The position numbers and the translations under genes are program-made. This document shows, piece by piece, positions 36,263 through 44,871 of a DNA stretch of 64,000 nucleotides; the stretch's first letter is position 1, and each line of letters starts with the position of its first letter. The notes beneath the pieces are model-generated. The model did no database searches. It was given only the letters and a program-made list of their open reading frames with translations, and had not been told where the DNA came from. Source of the stretch: Polyangium jinanense (GTDB lineage: Bacteria > Myxococcota > Polyangia > Polyangiales > Polyangiaceae); the NCBI RefSeq assembly GCF_028435365.1, contig NZ_JAGTJJ010000024.1, positions 62,001 through 126,000 of the forward strand, given 5' to 3'.

Positions 36263-36456
36263 CGAAGTCCTCCGAAGGGCCAGACGGGGTCACTATAGAA
36301 GCGGGCGAGCGCACCTGTCAACGCGGGCAGGCGGAGAAACCCCGGGAAATCCAGCCGTTTGCGCGGCCGGTCCACGATGGTCTCTCGGGCATTCTGTTGC
36401 GGCGCGGGGGAGGAACATTCACGCGCCCTGGACGCGAGCAGGATCGAGGCGCGCGA

Positions 36457-37887
36457 TTACTGGCTGACGAACGAAACCGGGATGACGACGGTCGCGCCGC
36501 CGCCCTCGGGGGGCGAGAACTGCGCGCTCTGCACGCGCGCCACGACGCAGGAAATGACGTCACCCGAGAGGCCGCCGCCGCCCGAGGGCGACGCGGAGAG
36601 GACCTCGCCGTTCGGGCCGATCTTCGCGGTGATGCGCACCGAGCCCTTCATCGTCGGGTCGGCCTGCAGGCCGCGGTTGTAACAACGGCGGAAGCCCGCG
36701 GCCATGCCGGCCACGACGGACGAGGCGTTCGCGACGTTACCGCCGGAGACCGCTGCGCCGCCGACGTTCGCGCTGCCCGTCGGCCCCTTCACCGTCTTCG
36801 CCGCGCCCTGCGAGCTCGCCGCGGTTGCCGCCTGCGTGTCGCCGATGTTCGCGAGGCCGCCGCCGCCGGCCGCGCCGGGGCGAACGGTGCCGCCGCCCGC
36901 GTTGCCCAGGTTCAAGCCCGCGATGCCGCCGAGGCCCGCGCCCGCGCCCGAGGCGGCCGCGTTGTCAAGCAGGCCGAGCGGGACGTCGCCACGATCGAGC
37001 ACGCCGGCCGTCGCGTTGCCCGAGGCGTTCAGGGCGCCGAGCATCTGCATGTCGAGCTGGTTCAGCTCGTTGGCGATCGCCGCCGCGCGCGTGTCGCTGA
37101 TCTTGCCGCCGCCCGCGCCCTTCGCTGCGGACGCGCCTGCCGAAGGCTTCGGCGCCTCGGCCGGCGCGGTCGAGGCCGGCGTGGGCTGCGTGTCGGTCTC
37201 CTTCGGCTGCTCGACCGGCGGCGGCGGGGGCAAGCTGCGCACGGTCTCGAGGATCTGCGCGACGTCGACCTCGTCGTTGACGAGCGGATCCATCCAGTCC
37301 GAGTAGATGGTGCCGACGGCGCCGAAGTGCAGGAGGAACGAGAACGCCGCGATGATCGTGGTGGTCCAGTCGATCGACTGGACGAATCCGCCGCGCACCG
37401 AGGCGGGGAGCTGCGGCTTCGGCTGGGGCGGCGGCGCAGCGACGAACTGGAAGAGGAAGGTCGTGTCGCCGACGACGATCTTGCCACGGGCGTCGTCGCT
37501 GAGCGGCACCTGGAAGGCCTGCACCTGGCCGACGCTGACCTTCTTCGCCTGCGATTTCAGCGAGGCGAGGTCACTCACGCCGGTCTTCAGCGCGACGCGG
37601 CCGGCCATGCCTTCGAGGAAGTTCAGCGCGTATTCGTTTCCTACGAGCTCGAACAGCCGAAAGCTCGGCGGCACGTTCTTGCTCGGCGTGACGAACATGC
37701 TCTTTTCGCTGGGGCCGATGGTGACGTGGGTGCGCTGCTTGATGATGCGCTCCTCGATCACCTTGCCGCCCTGGACGACCCCGACGCGCAGGACCTTGGG
37801 GCCCGTCGCCTGGTTCATGGCCCGCATGACCGCGGTCATCTGACCGGGCTTCGTCCCGGACCCCGTCTGCGTCGTCGTCTGCGTCAT
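36457..37887 (-). CDS. AgmX/PglI C-terminal domain protein, GltG-like
   Basis: 476 residues. N-terminal cytoplasmic domain (about 30-150, VLRVGVVQGGKVIEERIIKQ, HVTIGPSEKSMFV; FHA-like by eye). One membrane helix (about 170-195, WTTTIIAAFSFLLHFGAVGT), then a Pro-rich and Gly/Ala-rich periplasmic span and a C-terminal AgmX/PglI domain (AGFRRCYNRGLQADPTMKGS, GGGLSGDVISCVVARVQSAQ, VVIPVSF). It is a TonB-like architecture. In Myxococcus the domain is found in GltG (PglI) and GltJ (AgmX), which link the inner-membrane motor to the periplasmic gliding complex. Last gene of the minus-strand Glt-like operon. Confidence 0.85.
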   Translation of the reverse strand: MTQTTTQTGSGTKPGQMTAVMRAMNQATGPKVLRVGVVQGGKVIEERIIKQRTHVTIGPSEKSMFVTPSKNVPPSFRLFELVGNEYALNFLEGMAGRVALKTGVSDLASLKSQAKKVSVGQVQAFQVPLSDDARGKIVVGDTTFLFQFVAAPPPQPKPQLPASVRGGFVQSIDWTTTIIAAFSFLLHFGAVGTIYSDWMDPLVNDEVDVAQILETVRSLPPPPPVEQPKETDTQPTPASTAPAEAPKPSAGASAAKGAGGGKISDTRAAAIANELNQLDMQMLGALNASGNATAGVLDRGDVPLGLLDNAAASGAGAGLGGIAGLNLGNAGGGTVRPGAAGGGGLANIGDTQAATAASSQGAAKTVKGPTGSANVGGAAVSGGNVANASSVVAGMAAGFRRCYNRGLQADPTMKGSVRITAKIGPNGEVLSASPSGGGGLSGDVISCVVARVQSAQFSPPEGGGATVVIPVSFVSQ

Positions 37888-37985
37888 GAAAAGGGCCTCC
37901 GCCTGGGGCGATGAAGACGCCCAGCCGACACGGAAGTTTCAACCGGAAGGGTACACAAGCGCGGGAGATCGGTAAAGCACACGGC

Positions 37986-38567
37986 TCACGCGCCGCGTCT
38001 TCGGCCCGGGCGAGGCGCTCGCGGGGGGGCGCCTGGGGCTATGCGCTCGCGCAGGCCGAGGGCGTCGACGAGCGCGTCCACGGCTTTTCGCTGGTCGTCG
38101 GCGAGCTCGCGGGCGCGACGACCGAGGGCAGCGCAGGTGGCCGCACCGCCAAGGCCGACGACGAGGAGCGCGGGCGCGGCGAACGAGATCGATCCGGGGC
38201 GGAGGAGGACGGTGATCACCGCGAGGAGGAGGCCTCCGTAGGCGGCGATGCGCGTGGCGGCGCCGGGCCAGGATGCGCTCGCGTCGAGGGCGAGCTCGAT
38301 CTCGGCGAGGAGCTCGTCGACGGCGGCGCTGCGGGCGTCGTCGGAGGTGTCGTCAGTCGACGCGATCACCGCGGCGAGGCGGCGCTCGACGCTGCCTTCC
38401 GGCGCACGCGCGGCGAGGGCCGCAGCGCGTTCGTTCATGGGGATGCGCTTCAGCGCGACAAGGAGCTCGGCGGTTTTGCCGGAGGTCGCGCGCCGGACGC
38501 GCGCGAGGTGCGCCCACGCGAGGAACACGGAGGCGAGGGCGATGAGGGCGCCGAGCGCGAGAATCAA
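37986..38567 (-). CDS. Inner-membrane protein with ExbB-like topology, possible GltF counterpart
   Basis: 193 residues from TTG 38567. One N-terminal helix (ILALGALIALASVFLAWAHL), an approximately 85-residue cytoplasmic charged stretch (RRATSGKTAELLVALKRIPM...), two closely spaced helices (AATRIAAYGGLLLAVITVLL; APALLVVGLGGAATCAALGR) and a basic tail. That is the topology of ExbB/TolQ/MotA stators, but the key polar residues of those families are not evident and the sequence match is weak. Located between the AglT/GltE-like and GltG-like genes. Confidence 0.6.
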   Translation of the reverse strand: MILALGALIALASVFLAWAHLARVRRATSGKTAELLVALKRIPMNERAAALAARAPEGSVERRLAAVIASTDDTSDDARSAAVDELLAEIELALDASASWPGAATRIAAYGGLLLAVITVLLRPGSISFAAPALLVVGLGGAATCAALGRRARELADDQRKAVDALVDALGLRERIAPGAPPRAPRPGRRRGA

Positions 38568-38589
38568 GCGTCGAGGCGGGATCGTTGGA

Positions 38590-38841
38590 TCAGAAAGGAT
38601 CTTTGAAGATGGCCTCCTCGATGCGATCGAGGAACGGCTGCCGCAGCTCGGCGAGCGTGAGCTTCGGTTGGATGCGGCTCACGTCGACCGCGGCGATGGG
38701 CTTTTCGATGCGGCCGGTGATCGTGACCTCCGACAGCGTGATCGCGCCGCGAGGTTTTTTGTCCTTTTCTTGGGCCTCCGCGGTTCGTACGGACGAACCG
38801 AGGATCACGAGCCCGGCGAGGATCAGCATCGCTCTCCGCAT
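38590..38841 (-). CDS. Small periplasmic protein in the Glt-like operon
   Basis: 83 residues from ATG 38841. Signal peptide MRRAMLILAGLVILGSSVRT ends at AEAQ. The short mature part has ITLSEVTITGRIEKPIAAVD and a helical end RQPFLDRIEEAIFKDPF. The phrase SEVTITGRIEKP with a strand-turn-strand look is distinctive, but I cannot assign a family. It is 22 bases upstream of the ExbB-like gene. Confidence 0.65.
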   Translation of the reverse strand: MRRAMLILAGLVILGSSVRTAEAQEKDKKPRGAITLSEVTITGRIEKPIAAVDVSRIQPKLTLAELRQPFLDRIEEAIFKDPF

Positions 38842-38893
38842 GCGCGACCTCCGTTCCACAAGATGCTTCGTCTGACGGGCGCCGTCCATGTGC

Positions 38894-40501
38894 CTAGAAG
38901 CCCGGGGGCGGCGTAGAGAAAGGCGCGACGATGGTGCTCGTCGGCGTGGGCGCCGGCGCAGGGGGCGGCGCGGGTGTAGGCGCAGGCGCGGCGGAGCTAC
39001 CATCCGGCGGCGCAGGCGCAGGCGGCGGGGCCGCAGAGTTCGCAGGCGGCGGCGGGGCCGCGGAGTTCGCGGGTGGCGTGCCCGTAGGCGCCGTGTTCGG
39101 CAGAGGCGGGGCTGCATCCGAAGCACCAGCATCCGCGTTGCTCGCCGGGCTCGGGAGCGAAGCGACGGGCGCAGGTGCTTCGGCAGCAGCAGCGGCCGCG
39201 GCCGAGAGCTCGCCTTCCTTGAGCTTCGCGCGCTGGAGGAGCTCTTCGGAGTCGTCGCGCTCTCCTTTGCGCCGGAGCTCTTGATACTTCTTCAGCTCGA
39301 CGATCGCCTCGGCGACCTGCTGCTTGGCCGACATGCCGGGGACGCTGGGCGCGAAGAGGTAAAGCAAGCCGAGGTCGTAGTGGACCTGCGGCATGGAGGC
39401 GTCGCGCGCGAGCACCCACTCGAACTCGCGCTTCGCGTCGCCGTAACGGCCGAGCAAACGATACGTGTCGCCGAGCGCGAGGTGCGCGGGGAGGTTGTCG
39501 CCGTCGTAGCGGACCGCGCCTTCGAGGAGCGGGAGCGCCTCCTGGCCGTTGCCCGCTTCGAGAAGCATCGCGGCGAGCTGCACGCGCGCCTCGACGAGAT
39601 CGGGCCTGCGTTGCACGGCGCGGCGGAAGTTGTCCATGGCGCCGGCGCGCTGGGATTGCTCACGCAGGATGAGGCCACGCAGCAGCAGCGCCTCGGGGTT
39701 TTCCTTGTCGCGCGGAGGATTGTCCGTGCCGAACCCGTCGAGGATCGCCTGGAGCGCGTAGAGCGCGAGATCGAGCCTGCGGTTGCGGTAGTGGTCACGG
39801 GCGATCACGACCATCGCAGGCCGGTAGTCCGGGTTGATCTTGAGCGCTTCCTGCGCGAGGCGTTGCGCCGATCCGGTGTCCTTCTGCAGGCTCTTCACCT
39901 CGGCGAGCGTGGCCGTGACCGCGGCCGAGCGAGGCATGGTGGCGCGCTTCTCGGTGAGAAGGCGTTCGGCCTCGCCGAGGTTGCCCTTCCGCGCTTGCAG
40001 CATCGCGTAGGCGATGATCGCGGGCTCGTAGTCGGGCGTGATGGAGAGGGCCTTCTGGTAGCTCGACGCGGCCTCGGGCTCGCGCAGGCGCTCCTGCACG
40101 GCGCCGAGCGAGTAGTGCGCGTGGTGCGCGCGCGCGTCGGTCTGGATGACCTGCTGGAAGAGGCCCTTCGCCGCGTTGAGATCCCCCGCGGCGAACGCAG
40201 CCATGCCTTGTTGATAAGGCCCAGCCGCAGCAGGCGGGAGCGGCGCGGGCGGGGGCATCGGCGGCGCCGTCGTGAGCGTCGGCGGCGCGCTCGGCGTCGG
40301 GCTCATGCCCACGACCGGCGGGGCTTGGCCCATCGGCTGGCCCCACGGGTTCATCCCGTTCGGGCCATTCGGATACGCGGCCGAGGGTTGCGGCGGCGTC
40401 TGCGGCTTCTGCTGCGAGGTCGTCTCCTCGCAGGAGGCCGCGAGGAGCGGCACGAGCGCGCACGCGAGAGCCGCGAAAACCAGGCGAGGCGAACGCTTCA
40501 T
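38894..40501 (-). CDS. TPR lipoprotein, GltE/AglT-like
   Basis: 535 residues from ATG 40501, overlapping the upstream stop (ATGA). Lipobox LAASC at the end of MKRSPRLVFAALACALVPLL. A Pro-rich linker precedes about eight TPRs (for example GMAAFAAGDLNAAKGLFQQV, AHYSLGAVQERLREPEAASS, PALLL-type and HLALGDTYRLLGRYGDAKRE). The C-terminus is a long Pro/Ala tail (PPPANSAAPPPAPAPPDGSS). Position directly before the small genes and the GltG-like gene, lipoprotein nature and TPR content fit GltE (AglT) of the Myxococcus gliding complex. Confidence 0.78.
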   Translation of the reverse strand: MKRSPRLVFAALACALVPLLAASCEETTSQQKPQTPPQPSAAYPNGPNGMNPWGQPMGQAPPVVGMSPTPSAPPTLTTAPPMPPPAPLPPAAAGPYQQGMAAFAAGDLNAAKGLFQQVIQTDARAHHAHYSLGAVQERLREPEAASSYQKALSITPDYEPAIIAYAMLQARKGNLGEAERLLTEKRATMPRSAAVTATLAEVKSLQKDTGSAQRLAQEALKINPDYRPAMVVIARDHYRNRRLDLALYALQAILDGFGTDNPPRDKENPEALLLRGLILREQSQRAGAMDNFRRAVQRRPDLVEARVQLAAMLLEAGNGQEALPLLEGAVRYDGDNLPAHLALGDTYRLLGRYGDAKREFEWVLARDASMPQVHYDLGLLYLFAPSVPGMSAKQQVAEAIVELKKYQELRRKGERDDSEELLQRAKLKEGELSAAAAAAAEAPAPVASLPSPASNADAGASDAAPPLPNTAPTGTPPANSAAPPPPANSAAPPPAPAPPDGSSAAPAPTPAPPPAPAPTPTSTIVAPFSTPPPGF

Positions 40502-43500
40502 GGCAACGTCACCGGGAGCGGCGCGGGCAGGCCGTCGGGCTGGAGCGCGGGCGCCATGCCCGGCCGCGTGCGCAGGAACATGCCGTCCTGGTACTGGAAC
40601 GGCTGCCCCGTCTCGGGATCGATGATGCCCTGGCTCATGTCGCGGATCTTCGCGTCGCCGAGGATGTCCGTGAAGAACGCGAGCCTCTGGATCGCCTGGT
40701 CGACCTCGGGGTTTCGCACGTTCCACGCTCGCGCGTAGACCACGGCTTGCACGTAGAACTTGATCATGGCGCGGTCGGCGTCGTTGAGGAGCCGCTCGCG
40801 CGCCTCGCGCCACTGCTCGCGGCGCTTCTGGCGGATGGCGTCCGCGGTCTCCTGCAGGTCCTCGCGATCGCTCGTCTCCGCGAGCTTGAGGAGCTTCTCC
40901 TCGCGGTCGGTGTAGAGCTTCAGGCCCGGCGGGCGCGTGTTGTAGAGGCCCGTGCGGCACGAGTCGTAGAGCGAGCCTTGTCGCGCGAAGGCCGCGACGG
41001 ACAAGGCGCGCGACTCGTACGTCTTGATCACGGACTGTAGGTCGTTGAAGTGCGTGTCGCCCGCCTTCTTGAGGTCATCGGAGTACGTCTTGACGACCTT
41101 GTCGATGACGCCGGCGTAGCGGTGGTGGCCGGCGTCGTAGTCCCACGACTGCCGGAGCTTGTCGTTGATGACGCCATAGGCGCACTCGGCGGCCATGTCG
41201 GCTTGCATCGTGCCGAGCGCCTTCTTGCCGTCGACGGCGGCGAACGCCTTGAACTTGTCGAACGCGCCGGTGGTGTTGCGGCACCACTCGAACGCCTTCG
41301 GATCACCGGCCGCCTTGCGCATCTTCGCCGCGTGGTAGGCCGCCTGGACGAGAAACGGCGTGGCCGCCGGCGTCAGGCGGTTCATCTCGTAGTAGCCCTC
41401 CATCGCGTCCATCGCCTTGATGCGCGCGGCCTTGTTCGCGCCCTCGTCGAGCCCCTTCTCGTCCCACGCCTTGAGGTCGGCCGACGCGACGATGTAGTCG
41501 ATCTCGGCCTTCTGCTCGATCGGCGCCTCGAGGTTCAGGAACCCGTTGCGCGAGGCGATCATGCGATCCCGCTCGCCCACGTTCGCGTAGAGGAGCACCG
41601 CGCTGCGGGCCGCCTCGCGCCGCGCCGGTTTTTCGAAGCGGCCGTTGCGCGAGATCGTGTCGTACGTCTCGGCGGCGGCGCGGTAGTTGAAGAAGAGCAC
41701 GTACGCCGCGCTGAGCGCGTCGTAGGCCTGCTTCAGGTACTTCACGCGCTCGGCGTAGCGCTTTGGATCCGCGGGCTTCGGCGGCTTCGCGGCCTCGTCG
41801 CCCTTCTCCAGCTTCGAGAGGTTCGCCTCGCTCCCGTACTCCTTGATGAAGAGCGTGTACATCTCGATGGCCTGGTCGTAGTCGCCGACCTGCTTGTAGC
41901 AGTACGCGCCGTTCATCGCGGCCTCGGGCGCCTCGTCCCGCGCCGGGGCCTTTTCGAGCGCCACGCGGTAGAGCGCCGCCGCCTCGCGCCACGCCTGCAC
42001 GCGCTCGGGGCCGTCGGGCATCTTCTCGGCCTTCTCGAACTTCGCCGCGGCGTCGACGTAGTAGCCGCGCGAGATCGTGGGCTGGGCGATGCCCGTCTCC
42101 TTGAGCTTCTGCTCCTCGCTCACGGCGCAGCTCTTCGCCATCGCGGCCTCGGCGAGCGCGCGCGAGCGCGGCACGTCGTTCTCGAGGTTCGCCATCGTCG
42201 TGAGTTTTTCCCACGCGAGGTAGCCGAACGGCGTCTTGCCGCACTGCTCGGCGTAGATCGGCTCGAGCCTGCGGCGCGCCTCGGGGAAGTTGCCGTAGAG
42301 GAAGAAGAACTCGGCCGACTGGTACGCGTAGAGATCGCTGTTCTTCTGATCCTGGTTCGTCTGCGGATCCCGCGTCGAGAGATCACTCGCCGGAGGCACG
42401 CGCTGGATGTACTCGTCGCGCGCGGCGACCGCGTCCTTGATGACCTTCGGCAGCTCCTCGGCGACGACCTTCTGCTTGTCGTTCTCCGTGACGATCTTGA
42501 GGCCCGTGCGTTGCTCGATCCCCTCTTGCCCGCCGGTGCGCTTGTAGAGCTTGTACTGGTCGAGCAGCGCCTGGTACGCGGTGTCGACGACCATGAACGC
42601 CGCGGGCTGCAGGTGCTTGTCGTCCTCGTTCGAGTCGCGGACGTCGACGGCGGTGCGCCGCGCGGTCTCGACCTCGTCGACCGTCGGCGAGCGATCCATC
42701 GCCACCTGGATCACCACGACCATGTGGTTCGCGTCGGCGAGCCAGTAGCGGCTGTCGTACGCATCGGGCGCGTTCTCGTCCTCCTGCAGGACGCCCTGCC
42801 AACCGAGCGCGGCCATGCGGTACTCGGAGAGCGCACGTTCGAAGAGCTTGGTGCGCGTCTCCTGCTCGCCGCTCTGGATCGCTGCGTTCACGAGCGCGCT
42901 GCCCGCGTTCGTGTGATCGGCCGCGGCGCGTCGCAGGCCGCCGCGCACGAGGCGTTCGGCGGTCTGGATGGCCTCGGGATCGTCCTTGTTCGCCTCGACC
43001 CACGGCGTCTTGCCGACGTAGTTCGCGAGCTTCGTGCGCGCGTCGAGGGCTTTGGCCGCGTTCTCCGCGCGCTCGGCCGTGCCCTCGCGCGACTGGCCCG
43101 TGAGCGTGTCGTAGATGTCCGCGATCTGCGCCTGCATGACGGGCGCATCGCGGTGCATCGGCCACTTTTTGAGGATGAGCTCCGAGACCTCGATCGTGTT
43201 CCGGTACTGGTTCAGCTCCTTGAACTCGGCCGCGAGCGCTTTGTAGATCTCGACGGACCACTTGCGATCCTGCGGGATGAGCGCCGCGTTCTGCACACGC
43301 TCGATCGCGATGCGCATCTTCTGCTCGCGGATCCGCGGGTCCTGCTCGAGGTCGAGGATGTCGCTGCGCGGGACGAAGGGCTCGTCGGCCGCAGGCCCCG
43401 TGAAGTCGAGGAACGTGAGCGCGCCGGCGATGTACGTGTACGACTCGCCGCGGAAATCCGTGCCCGGATCACCCGTGAGTTTTTCCTGTTCGTCGGTGTA

Positions 43501-44871
43501 CTTGAGCAGCTCGACGAACTGCCGGACGCTCGTCTCGTAGCGGAGCTGCTTGAAGTACGTCCAGGCGAGCTTGTACATCGCGACGCCGTAGACGGGCGGC
43601 TTTTTGTACTGGAGCGATCGCGTGTACGCGACCTCGGCGCGGTTCAAGCTGAAGGGCCCGCCGCCGGGATCGATCTCGTTGAAGTGGTAGTCGCCGATGA
43701 GCCACCAGACCTCGGCGAGGTACCGCGGCTCCGCGCCCTCCGCGACCTTCTGCGGGATCGGCTTGCAGCTGTCGGGGTACGGGTTGACGAAGACGAGCTC
43801 GTCCTCGATCGCCGGCGCCTCCGGCTCGGGCTCCGGCTCCTTCTGCTTGCCCTTCCCCTTGGCGTTCGTCTTCTTCGGCGGGGGCTGCGCGGCCTTGCGT
43901 TTTGCGGCCTCGCCGATGGGGATCGGGTGCCGCGCCTCCCAGCCGAGCCAGTAGTCGCGATCGTGATCCTGCGGGAGCTTGCCGACCACGTCGCGCGTCG
44001 GATCTTTCGGATCCGTAGGAACGGGGTACGGGTAGCGGTCGTGGCAGACGAGCGACCGGAAGACCTGCTGCGCCTCGAAGATCCGCGCCGAGTCGTTCAG
44101 CGCGTGGCCGAGGTAGTAGTAGACGCCGGCGAGCTCCTTGTACTGCGGGAACTCGCGGATGATGCGCTTGTAGAGCGCGATCGCGGGCCGGAGGCCGATG
44201 GCCAGATCGTCGGAGACGTCCGTGTCCTCGCGGGCGCGCTCCTCGTAGAGCGCCGCGAGGCGGAACATGGCCGTGGGCGTGCTCTCGGGGTGCGCGTTCC
44301 TGCCGCTGTACGTATCGACGAACTTTTCGAGGCGGCGGATCGCCTCCTCGCGCGCCGTCCGGAGGTCCCTCTGCTCGACGTCGATCTCGCGATCGAGCGC
44401 GGCGATGACGCGGCGCCTTCGCTCTTCGTAGTGCTGCTGGATGATCCGCGTGATCGAGGAGCGGTAGTCGCGCGCGGCCTGCTCGTACGCCGCGGCTTCC
44501 TTCTCGAGCTCCGCGAGCACCGCGACCTGCTCGGGCGTGGGAGGAGGAGGCGGAGGCGCCTGCACGCGCGGCTTGAACGCGGGCGTCGGCGGTGGGATGG
44601 GCGGCGCGCTCGCGGACGTCGTGGGAGCCGCGCTCGGAGGCGCTGCGGTGGGAGGCACTGCCGTCGGAGGCGCGGCGCTCGACGGCGCCGTGGGAACCGC
44701 GCCCGGAGGGGCCGTGGGCATCGCGGCCGGAGGCGCCGTGGGCGCTGCCGTCGGAGGAAAAGGCTGCGGCTGTGACGCGGCGCTTCCCGCGACGCACGTC
44801 GCCACGAGGAGCGCGAGGATCGACGACGCGCCACGACCCGACCGCGACGAGGATCGACGAAGCACGCTCAT
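40498..44871 (-). CDS. Large periplasmic TPR protein, GltD/AgmU-like
   Basis: 1457 residues from ATG 44871, which overlaps the upstream stop (ATGA); longer frames reaching 46440 are an artefact of GC-rich DNA. Signal peptide ends VAGSAASQ. Residues about 35-90 are Pro/Ala/Thr repeats (PTAPPGAVPTAPSS). The rest is a long TPR-like solenoid (VYYYLGHALNDSARIFEAQQ, YTRSLQYKKPPVYGVAMYKL, AAMNGAYCYKQVGDYDQAIE). AgmU (GltD) of Myxococcus is a large TPR protein encoded ahead of GltE, as here. It is probably a periplasmic scaffold that moves with the focal adhesion. Confidence 0.75.
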   Translation of the reverse strand: MSVLRRSSSRSGRGASSILALLVATCVAGSAASQPQPFPPTAAPTAPPAAMPTAPPGAVPTAPSSAAPPTAVPPTAAPPSAAPTTSASAPPIPPPTPAFKPRVQAPPPPPPTPEQVAVLAELEKEAAAYEQAARDYRSSITRIIQQHYEERRRRVIAALDREIDVEQRDLRTAREEAIRRLEKFVDTYSGRNAHPESTPTAMFRLAALYEERAREDTDVSDDLAIGLRPAIALYKRIIREFPQYKELAGVYYYLGHALNDSARIFEAQQVFRSLVCHDRYPYPVPTDPKDPTRDVVGKLPQDHDRDYWLGWEARHPIPIGEAAKRKAAQPPPKKTNAKGKGKQKEPEPEPEAPAIEDELVFVNPYPDSCKPIPQKVAEGAEPRYLAEVWWLIGDYHFNEIDPGGGPFSLNRAEVAYTRSLQYKKPPVYGVAMYKLAWTYFKQLRYETSVRQFVELLKYTDEQEKLTGDPGTDFRGESYTYIAGALTFLDFTGPAADEPFVPRSDILDLEQDPRIREQKMRIAIERVQNAALIPQDRKWSVEIYKALAAEFKELNQYRNTIEVSELILKKWPMHRDAPVMQAQIADIYDTLTGQSREGTAERAENAAKALDARTKLANYVGKTPWVEANKDDPEAIQTAERLVRGGLRRAAADHTNAGSALVNAAIQSGEQETRTKLFERALSEYRMAALGWQGVLQEDENAPDAYDSRYWLADANHMVVVIQVAMDRSPTVDEVETARRTAVDVRDSNEDDKHLQPAAFMVVDTAYQALLDQYKLYKRTGGQEGIEQRTGLKIVTENDKQKVVAEELPKVIKDAVAARDEYIQRVPPASDLSTRDPQTNQDQKNSDLYAYQSAEFFFLYGNFPEARRRLEPIYAEQCGKTPFGYLAWEKLTTMANLENDVPRSRALAEAAMAKSCAVSEEQKLKETGIAQPTISRGYYVDAAAKFEKAEKMPDGPERVQAWREAAALYRVALEKAPARDEAPEAAMNGAYCYKQVGDYDQAIEMYTLFIKEYGSEANLSKLEKGDEAAKPPKPADPKRYAERVKYLKQAYDALSAAYVLFFNYRAAAETYDTISRNGRFEKPARREAARSAVLLYANVGERDRMIASRNGFLNLEAPIEQKAEIDYIVASADLKAWDEKGLDEGANKAARIKAMDAMEGYYEMNRLTPAATPFLVQAAYHAAKMRKAAGDPKAFEWCRNTTGAFDKFKAFAAVDGKKALGTMQADMAAECAYGVINDKLRQSWDYDAGHHRYAGVIDKVVKTYSDDLKKAGDTHFNDLQSVIKTYESRALSVAAFARQGSLYDSCRTGLYNTRPPGLKLYTDREEKLLKLAETSDREDLQETADAIRQKRREQWREARERLLNDADRAMIKFYVQAVVYARAWNVRNPEVDQAIQRLAFFTDILGDAKIRDMSQGIIDPETGQPFQYQDGMFLRTRPGMAPALQPDGLPAPLPVTLP

